A stretch of 64,000 nucleotides of DNA from Paraphoma chrysanthemicola (lineage: Eukaryota; Ascomycota; Dothideomycetes; Pleosporales; Phaeosphaeriaceae): the NCBI GenBank assembly GCA_020744225.1, contig JAGMWG010000001.1, forward strand, positions 3,286,001 through 3,350,000, given 5' to 3'. Shown piece after piece: positions 21,005 to 32,473 of this stretch. Within the stretch, counting starts at the first letter, position 1. Each line of letters begins with the position of its first letter. Both the position numbers and the translations under genes were made by a program. Under the pieces are notes generated by a model that was not told where the DNA came from, made no database searches, and saw only the letters and a program-made list of their open reading frames with translations.

Positions 21005-23275
21005 CTAGCCGAGTAAGATGTCGGCCACATCACTGGAACCACGTTCCCAGGCGGATTTCCACACGCGTCCAACAGCACGTCGATATGCGACATTGGTCTT
21101 ACGTTCGATCCACATGACGTTGTAGAACTCGTAGGTCTCCGCAGTCTTCAACTCATCTCTGAGAGTTAATTCCATAATATTGTTCGTCGCCGCATCCCAC
21201 CTATCTTTGTACGCTTCCCCTGCTGACAGCACGATAATCTCGCAATGCTCGCCTGTTGGAACGTCTTTCTCGTCTCGGAAGCTGGACCGTATGAGTCCAA
21301 TCCATCTGCCAGCAGAGTCGAGTAGTGAGAAGACGAGACAGCCGGGGACTTCGGCATCCCAGTAACTACTGCGACCGCTTCCACCACTTTCATATCGACC
21401 TCGCATTACTGAGCCGATCAAGAGATGTTGCCTCATCGCGGTGAAGCTCAGTTGTGTGGACCAGCAGTCTTGTGCAACTGGCAGTGGCTCTGGCGCGACA
21501 GGCACGGGATACAGGAACGGAGTTCCCCACGGCAAGATTTCGTCATGCTTGAACCACACAAAATCATTTTCGTCTCTTCTAATATCAGGATGCGACTGTT
21601 TGCGGACCTGCCGGGACCATCCAGGTGGCAGTGCGCTATTCGCATCGTCACGCAGCATCTGATGTACATAATAAGAATTGTCGATTAAGTGCTTCTGACC
21701 AGTGCGTATATGAATTTTGTGCCACTTAACCATGGGTCGAAGCTGTAACCGTGGCTTAAGCCAGAGACTAGCTTTCCGGACCTGCAGGAAATCGCACGCA
21801 CTGTAGTACATGAAGGTCATGTCGCCCGCAAGGCTAAGCCATGACCAACTTGGCCCGTCAAATTTGCGCTTCTCCATCTCGAAGATGGGCACCCAAAGCA
21901 TTGCGTAGTCGAAGTAGTATTCCGGAAGGCCGTGCAGAAAGCCACCAGGGAATGAGCGACTCAAAACTTGAATGACGGCAGCAAAGGCGTTTAGCGCATC
22001 GGACTGGAATCCTAAAAGTCTGCGGTTGTATCGGTAAGCGAGGTTGGCGTACTGCCGAAGATCAGGCCACCGAAGATACTCAAGATCATGCGGATCCACT
22101 GCTTGGCGTTTCGACACGGTCAGAGGATTTGCACCCTCTGAGACGTCAGCGAGATCCTCAATCCACGTCGCCTTGCGACACTCCCAGAAAACTTGGTCCT
22201 GGAAGAAAACCAAGTTTCGATGCGAGAGAGTACGCTCTTGGAAGGTCCACCCTCGTCTGTGCCATTCCTTGATGTCGACCTTCTGCTCTGGTACTGGAGC
22301 TTGCATCATGGTACATTGCGCCGAGAACTGGTACATATACTGCTCCAGATTACGAGGAGATGTAGTACCCGGGACGCCTCGCAACCCATGGTCTGCGTCA
22401 ACACCATCTACGGCTACGATAGTGAAGTGAGAACGCGCATAAATAGCTGCCATTTTTGCAAGCTCCGTTTTCTTATTTTCGAAGTCATTTTGAACAATAC
22501 AAAGCCGGTCAACCCATAAGTATCGCTGACCAATAGACTTGGTGAGAACAATAGCGTCATGGACGCTTTTGGGAAGTCGCCCCAATGTTTGGGGAGAGGA
22601 TAGCGACCCCGGACGCTGGAGGCTCTCGAAATTTTCCATCGTGCTTTCAAGAATGTCAGGTATTCGACCCCAGACGTAACTCAGAGCTACGTAGATCTTT
22701 GGCTCCATCACTGTCAGATTCCATGAGTGCACATCGATGAGGATAAGTTGTGGCGGTAGATCGATCGTTCTCCAGGTGGGAAAGGAGTGGCATATGCCTT
22801 GATGGTCCATGTCACAGTGTGCTGGCCATCGTGCTATTCTCGCGATGTCTAGCCAGTGTGGATCCAGCTTGAGATAATAACCCGTATTTGGTTCTAGGTT
22901 GAAAGGCGGTATCAATTCCAGGACTTCGACAAAATAGTCGTCCTCCTCCTCATCGCCGGAAGTCTAATGTGATGAGTGGATACACCAGATTTATTCTTCG
23001 TGGATCTTTCGCACCAGGAGTATCTTGAAGCGTTGGCTGCTGGAGGCTCTTTTGAATCGGAGCCGACATGCTGGCGAAAGGTCGTTCTCATCGTCGAGGT
23101 CGTTCTCAGCACAGAAGTATTGTGCGATAGCCCGACATGTACCACACTTGTCGCGACTGATCAGGTCTTCAAAGGTGCCCAGTTCGATCACCAGAGCATT
23201 ATTAGACTCAAACCTCCAGCGGTGCATAGCATCGCTGATCCTGTTGCACTGGATGCATGATTCGTAAGACGCCAT
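21005..23275 (-). CDS. HET-domain protein 4 (739 aa)
   Basis: Two exons: 23015-23275 (ATG at 23275, MASYESCIQC) and 21005-22963; intron 22964-23014 (GTGCGA..CATTAG). The N-terminal exon holds a cysteine-containing leader of the kind seen before HET domains (LGTFEDLISRDKCGTCRAIA). HET blocks follow: YVALSYVWGR, LPKSVHDAIVLTKSIGQRYL with WVDRLCIVQND, MAAIYARSHFTIVAVDG with the HGLRGVPG segment, and WHRRGWTFQERTLSHRNLVF, then FDGPSWSWLSLAGD. This is the long TOL/HET-6-like layout common in moulds, different in subtype from the other three HET proteins in the window. The C-terminal third is unassigned. It lies convergent to the CaaX GTPase and upstream of the MFS gene. Confidence 0.9.
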
Positions 23276-23584
23276 CAACTTTGCAAAATGGAGGCAGGAA
23301 CGCTATCAGGATTAGCGATATGCGATGGTGATATGTACAACAGTCGGCTGCGCGTTGCGTATGCGACCCATTGACGGGTAGAAGAGACACATAGGGAATG
23401 AAGAAGCACGAAGCTGAGATGCGGGGTGATGTTTCTAACTTAGCCTGTTGCGGCGGTGTTGCCCTCTCCAAAAAATGACTCCTCACGACCTGTCATGCTA
23501 TCCTTGATAACCACTTTTAGTCTCAAGTCCCTCTTCCTTATGCTTCCTCCTTTATTGCAAGCGCCGCTCTTCCTTCCGTACGAC
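23276..23584. other. Intergenic
   Basis: 309 bp between the start of HET gene 4 and the 3' end of the MFS gene, both on the minus strand. No feature is recognised; it presumably includes the HET promoter. Confidence 0.5.
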
Positions 23585-25446
23585 CTATAATGGTCGTAGT
23601 GCTCCACTGCGCTCATTCGCCCATCGGCCGGTTATCACCTGCCGCGCACTCTTGCCCCAGAATGCCACCGGAACGGCAACCAGCCCGCCAACAATTTGCA
23701 GTACTGTGAGCTCAATTCCCACCAGCTTGTACCCATGCGCCGCAATCCACGGCATGAGCGCGAAGCTCATGCAAAATCCGATCAAGTAGACGCCACCAGA
23801 AAGGACGGCGAGCGCTGGAGCCGCCCACCGCGGGAACGCTTCCGTTGCCCACAGGGTCATGCCAATTGCGAGGGCAACCCACGAGAAGCCATTTAGGCCA
23901 TAGGCAAAATAGTAAGCGGCGAAATGAAGCTTGTAGTGAACGGCGAGGCCATACAGGAGGGTACTCAGTGCCCCTGTTATGACAGGCAGTATGAACACAA
24001 CCAAAAAATGCTCAGCCTCACGCACGCCACGATTGCGCTTTGCTAGCCGGTGAAGAACGGCATTTACTGGAAGCATGCCGATAGGCCATGCAAGAAGCCC
24101 GCCAAGGGCGCATGAAAGATTGACCGGAGTAATGAGTGCGGTGGTGAGGTTGTAGGGAGGCGCAGACAGAATACGTCCGTGTGTTGAGCCGATGAACAAC
24201 ATGCCAGCGAAGTTCACACCTGCTGCGATGAACACCCAGAAGATGAGCGGGTTGACGATGCACAATGCTATCTGCACATAACACCACCCCATGGAGGTCC
24301 AGGAGGCGAAAGGGGAGCGGCTAAAGGAGTATTTTCCGAGCCAGTCGTCCGTCTTAGGAGGTTGCGGCAAGTCGCGATAGATTTCAGACTCTGCTTCGAC
24401 GTCTTTGAACACGGTGAGCTTCTCCGTCGCACTTTGCATAACGATGAGACCATCGAAGGCAACTGTTGGTCGCTTGAAATATGTCTCGGGAAAAAGGAAA
24501 AAGACTAAGAAGAAAGCGATTGTTGTAGGAGCCGACCAAACGTGGTAGAACAGACGCCATTGTCGCCCTTGGTCGGACATGTATGGTATAATTGCAACAA
24601 ATGATGTACCGAAAAATCCAGCGACAGACCAAAGGCATGCCATGGTAGAGGGTCGATCCCCCACAAACGTCAGGTCTATGACGATGAGCATTGCCTGTTC
24701 ATCAATTTCGTCAGCTCGTAGCAGTAAGGTTGACGATGATATGTACCGTGGATAGAGCAAAACCCTCCCCAAGACCGTGGAAACAGGAACAGGCAAGCAG
24801 CTGATGAAACGTGCTAGCGTAGCCAGCACCAATAGTTGCGAGCATCATCACGAGGCTTGCAAGTAAGAAGGCGGGGCGACGTCCCACACCAATGGATAAT
24901 GGCACCCACAGGAAGGCTCCTATTGCCATGAAAAGAGTCGGTGCTGTGACTAGGGTTTCAAGATGCCACGGACCCAAGTTCTGCGTCTAGTGTCAGTTCT
25001 GCTTCAAAACTGATCGTAGGAATATCAGCACATACGTCTGCCATGAAATCCTCAGCAATCGCACCAAGTAGCACGCTCATCGCCTGAGCTACTGTGAGGG
25101 ACACCGCGGAAAACCAGAACACAGCAAGGAAAGCACCTGCTCTTTTCCATTTTCCCCATCCTAGAGGATCTGCCGGGCTTTCGGATGGGATAGGCAGTTT
25201 GAGGGTTTGACCCATGGAAGTGATCAGGAAAACGCTGCCAGACATGTTGTATGACTCCCGCTTGCGACTTTGCGTTGTTGCGAGTGGCAACTCATCGCTA
25301 GTTGAGAATGGTAGTATCTCATCGGCAGCATCGATATCATCATGGTGCGAGATCACGCTTGGTTTCCGTAGAGGTAGGGCACGCGGCGGTCGGGCTAACT
25401 CTCCGTCCGGGTATAGGCCATTGAACGAAGTGGGAGACGTTGCCAT
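23585..25446 (-). CDS. MFS transporter (584 aa)
   Basis: Three exons: 25036-25446 (ATG at 25446, MATSPTSFNGLY), 24747-24980, 23585-24694; introns 24981-25035 (GTATGT..GCAG) and 24695-24746 (GTACAT..ACAG). The ~90-residue N-terminus is hydrophilic; about twelve hydrophobic segments follow, beginning AGAFLAVFWFSAVSLTVAQ. The MFS loop motif is visible as LSIGVGRRPAFLLASL, and FLFPETYFKR at the central loop is typical of fungal DHA1-like drug/metabolite exporters. The central cytosolic loop (DVEAESEIYRDLPQPPKTDDW) separates the two six-helix halves. Substrate unknown. It neighbours a P450, a GMC oxidase and a FAD oxidase, which suggests metabolite export or uptake, but no biosynthetic core enzyme is present in the window. 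Confidence 0.88.
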
Positions 25447-27520
25447 GACCACAGACCGAGGAGCTACCCGAAAGGTAAGGAAAAAGTATTAGGGAGCGGA
25501 GAAAATCCAATGCCAGCTTGGAAAATCCGGTGCGTTATTAGAGCATTAGGTGTAAATGGTTGGGATGGGGTTTATGTCGTTGTGCAGGTCTGTTCTTATG
25601 TCGTTTTCATATGATTTTCTGAATTCCGAGCAAGTGGATGAACTACCGGAATCTTCATCGGTCCTTCCACCCTGCAAAGTGAGCATTGTGCCAAGCAAAA
25701 ACCACGTACAACACAACAGAGTTCTGTCAAAAGGTTCACATCGAGCCACTTTCGTCATGAGTGTCGCGCAAAGCACTCGGGATGTTCCGAATGCTTTCAA
25801 CGTACAGGAGCCGATGATGAAGCCCCAAATGCAAGACAACCGTCAAATCGCATTCACGCGCTTTCGCACACGGTTCCTGACGGTCGTTCTTCGGCGATGC
25901 GCGGTTTCAGAAGTTGTAACAAAGCGCGCTGGGTCAACGGTGCGGAAAGCCAATCCAGTGGCTAGTGACATGCGGACGATGACCCGGGAATGTTGATTGG
26001 TACAGGAAACATACCCAGACTTCACCGACTCATCCCTCCGAACTCACCATCCGTCAACCTCCGCCCCGGCTCATGCCTTGCCATTCACGACGATCATGAT
26101 TCGGCATGCAATAACGTTCGTCAGGAGTTTCAACCCCTCAGGCGCGCCCAGATGAAACTTCGTGCGACGTCAAAACCAAGCACTTGGGATCGGGCGATCG
26201 ACATTGTTTTCGTAAATCTCCTGTTCGGATTGGGATTCGCATCTGACTCGATTAGGCAGTGCGGCAGGAGACGGACGAAATGCGCCGACGACGTTGAAAA
26301 CTCAAAATTTCCGTGTTTGAGACGTTTCCGATTTCGATTAACTTCAATATACTTATCGTGTCGCGAGCCCAACATGGAAGATTTGCCTTTGGGTGTCGGC
26401 AGGTGTCAACATTGCGAATGCGCATACAACATTCAGTGATCGACTCACGGGCCGAATGACGCCTTGCCACTTTCTTTTGACGGCCGTAACTTGAATCACG
26501 CACTGCCAGCTTGCGTGGCGATCATCACCATACTGTGTAGAAGCCTCGGTTCGGAAAAAATAGACCATTCAACTAGAAGACTCACAGTAATCAGTGCAGT
26601 CGCAATATCTCCGTACGATTGACAACATTAACCCGAGCCAAGGCATTTCACTCGTGCGCCCAGGACGTTCGACGCGGACATTCGAAGAAAGGGGCAGGTG
26701 TGCAACGGTCACGCCGTTGAGCACCCACCTCGTGGAGTGCTGTAGCGGGACGGTTAGTACCGTTTGAATTTGCTGTGTCGATTGGTGTTGTGTGCAAGCG
26801 CCCATCAACAAATTCTACTCTAGAGCCTACAGGCTGCGTCTTATGTCTTCCCATATTGTCATCCATCTCTCCAGACTTAAGAAGTTACATTGAAACCAAC
26901 TAAAAAAGTGTGTCAGTATAGTCAGCTCGAAGAAGCAAGGAGGAAAAGAGCGGTCGGATTGCAGCGAGTTAAAGGATGTGCGAAACGAACAATTAGTTCG
27001 CCATCAACTGCCAGACCGGCACGCGCTGGCACTCAATCAGCCAGTCGCTGAGACACATCAGTGATAGCTCAAGGAGGCTATTGATAAAACGAGTCTCATA
27101 CTACGGAGGGAAGCGAGCATGATTGGACTTAGACAAGGTGCTGGTCTCAAAGACCCGAGAAGTGCAGGTGTTGAGAGAGGGAGAGAGGGCGAGAGGGCGA
27201 TGAGACGTGTAAGACCGGTGCCGAAACCTTTCGGTGTGGCCGAACCCTTTCGAAGAGGTTCAAGAGCATGGCGAAAACCTCGCATTAGGGGTGATAGGAT
27301 GTGAAGCAAACAATAATACGTCGCGAAGAGTGAGCATTTTACCACTACTCGCAGATCCACCTGGCTGTATTGATCCGTGCACTATGACTTGCGAAGCAAG
27401 AAATGAGACAGCTTGACAGGACAACGATGGCTGGTCCTCGGTATTCTTGCACGATTAGATTTGTAGACAAATATCGCATGGGATTTACCCATAAGTGAGA
27501 CCGGATGTACAGAAGGAGCA
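25447..27520. other. Long intergenic region
   Basis: 2.07 kb with no supported gene. Many short overlapping frames on both strands; none shows family motifs or splice continuity. A purine-rich run near 27165-27200 (GAGAGAGGG units) is the only simple-sequence element noticed. Confidence 0.5.
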
Positions 27521-29204
27521 TCATTTTCCCGCTCGCTGCCCCTCACGTTCTGTCACAACAACCCACATCTGATCCTGTGCAAAAATACCCATATAGTTCG
27601 TGGATCGCCATGGATTGGCGGGGTTCACTGGTGCCCAATCAAAATGACGCAGGAACTAGCGGTTGTAAGCGATCGAACTCAATTTGCCTCATTAACAACA
27701 TACTTCAAACAGCACCTTGGTGATCTCCAGCCATGCGATTGGCTTCCCGAGGCACTGGTACTTTCCGTATCCAAAGATCATCTCCGTTGTTCGGTGCATA
27801 GCTGCAAGCTTTGCCATACTTTGCTCATCTTTCTCTTGCAGCATCCAGCGCTCTGGTCGAAACATATCTGCATCTTTCCCAAACATTACCTTGTCGTGAT
27901 GGACGCCCCAAGCATTGTAGCTTACGTCTGTGCCGCTGGGCAGGAAGTAATGCCTTCCATCAACAGTGACTGTGTCTCCACCCTTGGGAACTTTCTTTGG
28001 AACGACATCTGTTACCGGAGGGTGAATACGAAGGCCTTCGCGTACGACAGCTTGAAGGTATGGCATGGCTCTCAAGCATCCATCAGACACGACCGCCGAA
28101 GCAGCGCCAGATGCTACAATTTTGTCGATTTCGGCTTGCAGTTTGAAGTATACACGTAGATGCGTCATCAGATACAGCATGATTGACCTGATTGCTGTAG
28201 CTGTGGTATCAGAACCAGCAAGTATTTGCAACACTGACTCAGTGAACACCTCGTCCTTGGTCAGCCCATGCCGCACGAAAGACGCAAGCATATCGGACCT
28301 GCCCTCAAGAGACTGGGTCAATCTCGCATCAATCAGTCCGCGTGCAGTCGCAAGCATCTTCCCGAAACCACTCTTGTCATTCTCACTCGGACCAAGTAGG
28401 CGGGCAATGAGCGGCCACTGAAGATATGGTGTCAGCCCAAATGTAGCGGACAGGGCGACTACCGTCAGACCCTCCTCGCCCGACGTGATGTAGTTGTTCA
28501 AGTCAGCATCGGCTTTGATATCTCCGAAGGGCTGTCCGAAGCCGATCGTGCTGATCACATCAAGGGTGAAGTATTGGATCTTTCGGCCCAAATCCATCGG
28601 CTTATGTTGGGTGTCCGTTGAAAGATACTTCGTCCGAATAAGCTCTAGGAGTTCTTCCAAGCGATGATCAATATCCGACTCGAGCGCATGGTTTTCTTTG
28701 CCAGAGTAACCAGCTGTCATCTGCGCACGTCTCTTCGTGTGCTTCTCTTCATTCAACTCACTGAATACGTGATCTTTACCAGGCTCAACACGAGTGGCAG
28801 CATTGAACCACGATGAACGCGTATACGGCGAGCGCACAGCATTCATATGCGCTAGTAGATGTGGCGACGATGTGACGAGGTCATTGGGTCCAACTCTCGC
28901 AATGGGACCTATCAGCGTGTTCAGCGCCTGCCTCGACTGGAGTAATCGAATGGTGGCTGCTGCGAAGCCTGATCTATCGACCTGCTCAGTACATACCATA
29001 TCTGTCGTTGACCTCTTTGTACTTCAGGTGCGACTGCATGGTCAGGATTGCATGTGTGTGCCATATCTCAGACCAGCCGGTGCTGAACGGCCCTTTGAAA
29101 GCGGCGAGTCGCTTGTAGGCTCGGTACTTCCAGATAATGTATAGAATAGTGCTTATCGCAGCAAGCAGCCAACGACTATGATAGAGCTGCACCAACAAAG
29201 ACAT
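27521..29204 (-). CDS. Cytochrome P450, pisatin-demethylase-like (515 aa)
   Basis: Three exons: 28997-29204 (ATG at 29204), 27704-28908, 27521-27655; introns 28909-28996 (GTATGT..GATAG, joining NDRYG to PIARVGPNDL) and 27656-27703 (GTATGT..GCTAG). The sum is 516 codons, full length for a microsomal P450. An N-terminal anchor is visible (WLLAAISTILYIIW). I-helix AGSDTTA at about residue 300, K-helix EGLR at 360, RPERW at 421, heme loop IFGYGKYQCLGKPIA with Cys at about 455. The FGYGKYQCLGK form, with Tyr where many P450s have Arg, is characteristic of the fungal pisatin-demethylase-like clans. These enzymes oxidise plant phenolics or fungal metabolites at the ER; the substrate here is unknown. 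Intact, in contrast to the P450 relic at 6.6 kb. Confidence 0.9.
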
Positions 29205-29827
29205 TGTTGCTGTTATAGTGAATGGAATCTCGGCTGTCGTCGGTGGCGGTCTAAAGAGTCATATTGCTGGGCGAGTGGGCGGGGCAAGAATGCAGGTGCA
29301 CCCATGTCTACGAGCTGCAGGTCCTACGAAATGAGGAAGCTGGAGAACGCAGATAACTTGGGCTGTATGAAACCACACATCCGTGAAAGAATCGCAATCG
29401 ATGCTGTGGTGGACGCGTAGGTACTAAAATCGTTCGCGGAAGTGGGCTTCGTCCTGCAGCTTGCTTGGTCAGGCAGCCTGCGTGTGGGACGGTCCTGACA
29501 GCCACTTTCTTTTCCCACTCTCAACCCATCTTCAGTTCTCTCAGCAGTGAAAGCTTCCCAAATCTCAAAGTATCCTCTGATGTTCTGTCGCTCTTCTACG
29601 AATTGGAGTGTGGTGCGGTGCGGTGCTCAATCAGAGCCAGGGATGAAGCTGGAAGAGGGCGCCAACGGCCCGAAGAGGGAACTTTGTAGATGCGGACATC
29701 GAGCGGTTAGACGTTCGGCATTGGCAATGTGGGGGAGTTTCATATTCTGAATTCGACGATATAAGATGTGCAAATTGTGGAAGGCCCTCTATGCATGAGA
29801 TCTCTGGAGCACAGCACCGGCACCACG
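29205..29827. other. Divergent promoter region
   Basis: 623 bp between the divergent starts of the P450 and the GMC oxidoreductase. This head-to-head layout would allow co-regulation; no recognised binding site was identified. Confidence 0.5.
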
Positions 29828-31890
29828 ATGACGCCCGCAAAGAACGCATGTCTCGCCCTGGGACTCCTCTTTGCGTTGACTATAGCAGAAATGCCTCACG
29901 CCTCCGTATCGCGTCAGATCTCTGAGCTTGACGAGCACTATGACTTCATTATTGCTGGTGGCGGCACCGCCGGACTGACTGTAGCGGATCGCTTAAGCGC
30001 AGCACTTCCAGAAAGTACGTATGGTCCACTTCCGACAAGTCCATAACTGAAATTCAAATCCCGTTCAAGAGAGCATTCTCGTTGTCGAGTACGGCGACAT
30101 CGAGTACGCTCGTGGTTTATTTGACCCTCCTGATCTCATCTACCCCGTTCCGCCCGACCTCCCGCGACCGGGATGGAGCTTCACATCGCTCCCTAACCCG
30201 GCCATGAAAGATAGAACAGCTTCTTTACTCGCTGGAAGGACGGTTGGCGGAAGTAGCGCGATCAATGGGCAGTACTTCGATCGACCGGCACGCGCTGACT
30301 TTGAAGCCTGGGAAGCACTATGTAATCCGAACGAAGATCTCACAGAGGAGAAATGGGACTGGGACAGCGTGTATCCTTACTTCAAGAAGAGCGTGACATT
30401 TACTCCTCCTGAAGACAGTGTCAAGCAGCAATACGGGTACACATGGGATTTGGAAGCGTATGGCGGAACGACACCCATTCATTCCAGCTTTCCGCCTTTC
30501 CTTTGGGGTGATCAAATCGTAGCCCGGCACACATGGGAAGATATGGGAATTGGCGAGAATAAAGAATGCGCTGACGGCAACAAGGCTGGAATATGCTGGA
30601 TACCCGCCTCTCAACACCCCATAACCGCGCGGCGCTCTCATGCCGGACTAGGACATTATGCTGAAGTTCTCCCGCGGACAAACTACCACCTCCTCGTCAA
30701 ACACCAAGTCATCCGAGTCATATATCCATCCGGGCCCAACATCGGTCCGCCCCTCGTCGAGATCCGGTCCTTGGAGACCAATCAATTCACAAACCTTACC
30801 GCCAAAACCGAAGTCATCCTATCCGCCGGCGCACTTCACACTCCCACAATTTTGCATCGCAGCGGAATTGGCGCTTCCTTTGTCCTAAGCTCTTTCAATA
30901 TCTCCACGCTCATTGACCTCCCAGGCGTTGGCGCGAATCTGCAAGACCACAGTTCCGTGTGGCTTTCCTGGAACTACACGCAACCTGGAAATTTCTCGCC
31001 CACGCCCAACGATATGCTCGATCCAGTCTTCGCCGCGGATGCAGCACGCGATTTCGACGAGTTTCCTGCCAGAGGACCGTATACGATTGCTAATGCGAAT
31101 ACAGGATTGTATTTGCCTTTGCGGAACATCACTTCGAAATACGAGGAGATTGTGAATGCGGTCATCACTCTCGCTAACAACACGAGTGAAATACGCGCCA
31201 TTCTCCCAGTGGACTATGATGCAAATCCCACACTTCTCGCCGGCTATCTTCACCAACTCCGTACTTTCGCATCATCCCTTGTAGATCCCTCCTACCCCAC
31301 TCTCGAATCTCTCTTCGCAACAGGCCAATCCCTGCGGTCTATCCTGTTACATCCACTGAGTCGCGGAACCGTGCGCCTCAATGCGTCGAACATTTTCGAG
31401 CAGCCAATTTTAGATTACCGTGCGGGCAGTAATCCGGTTGACTTCGATCTACACATTGCACATGTCCAATTCTTGAGGGGGATGTGGAATACAAGTACGC
31501 TACGATCTTACGGTGCGGTTGAAGTCCTGCCAGGGATAAAGGTGCAGTCTGACGAAGAGATGCTCGAGTATATTAGAGATAGCGCCGCAATATCCCTACT
31601 ACATCCGTGTTGCACTGCGGCGATGATGCCGAGGGATTTAGGAGGAGTAGTTGGTACAGATTTGAGCGTTCATGGAGCAACGGGGTTGAGAGTTGTGGAT
31701 ATTAGTGCTTTGCCGGTTTTGGTAGGGAGTCATACGAGTTCGCTCGCGTATGCGTTGGGTGAGAAGGTGAGTTTGATTATGTTCCTCATAATGGATTGGA
31801 TTTTAGGAGATGTGGGCAAATGGGCTAACATTGTGGTAGGCAGCGGATATTATCTTGAAGAAGTGGAGAAAGGAGGAAGCGAGTAATTAG
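29828..31890 (+). CDS. Secreted GMC oxidoreductase (644 aa)
   Basis: Three exons: 29828-30014, 30070-31766, 31840-31890; introns 30015-30069 (GTACGT..CAAG) and 31767-31839 (GTGAGT..GTAG). The last exon gives the standard ending EKAADIILKKWRKEEASN. The ATG at 29828 starts a signal-peptide-like segment (ACLALGLLFALTIA); an in-frame ATG at 29795 would add 11 residues. FAD fold IIAGGGTAGLTVADRL at residues 41-56, GMC signature 1 GRTVGGSSAINGQYFDRP, signature 2 SAGALHTPTILHRSGIG, and the active-site region LLHPCCTAAMMPRDLGG with GSHTSSLAYALGEKA. The usual HPxGTxxM reads HPCCTAAM here, so Gly-Thr is partly replaced, and the second catalytic position lies in SHTSS; activity may be atypical. Family enzymes oxidise alcohols and sugars extracellularly. 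Confidence 0.88.
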
Positions 31891-32473
31891 ATAGGTAAAG
31901 TTTATATACGGAACCCTTGTACAAAGTCTAGTAATTCTCAATCTTGTCTAGCCACGGAGACTCCATTTCAAGTTGCTTGAGTGAAAGAAATTACGTGGCT
32001 AAATCAAAACCTCGCAAAGTAGCTTGTGAGGAGAATGCTATTAGAGGCTACAAGTGTAAGTAGAGATTTTCTTCCTATGTATTTTGGTTCAATAAAATCT
32101 GCTTTGTGGTATTCTTCATGAGAGCAGCGTCTAATATACAAGGCTACGTTCCCCACATCGTGCTCTTGGGTGCAGCTGATCAACACCCTTGGCTGGTCAT
32201 CCCCGAAACCCCACATGGCCCACGCCAGTTTGACCGTGCACCACTAGGGAAGTTCACCAGAAAGATAAGCCGGCTACAAATTCTGACCATGGACAGCAAC
32301 TTCAAAAAAACACCTGGTCACTAGTACCCAAAGTAATAGTACCCCACCTGGGGCAACAAACGGTCCGTCTCGCGCCTATTCCACGACTACGAGAAAATTG
32401 ATAAGACTGAGCGTCGCCCCTAAGACTGCACGCTTCTTTCCGCTTCCATTTCCCTTATTCCAGGACTAACAAG
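31891..32473. other. Intergenic
   Basis: 583 bp between two co-oriented oxidase genes, AT-rich near 32000-32110. Should contain the GMC 3' end and the promoter of the FAD oxidase. No other feature is seen. Confidence 0.5.

Noticed and set aside
25556..25996. 146-codon ORF in the long intergenic region
   Set aside because: Overlaps equally plausible frames on the other strand and shows no motif, signal peptide or splice continuity.
27119..27304. GA-rich stretch as a satellite or regulatory repeat
   Set aside because: Only a few short GAGAGAGGG-type units; too short and irregular to call.
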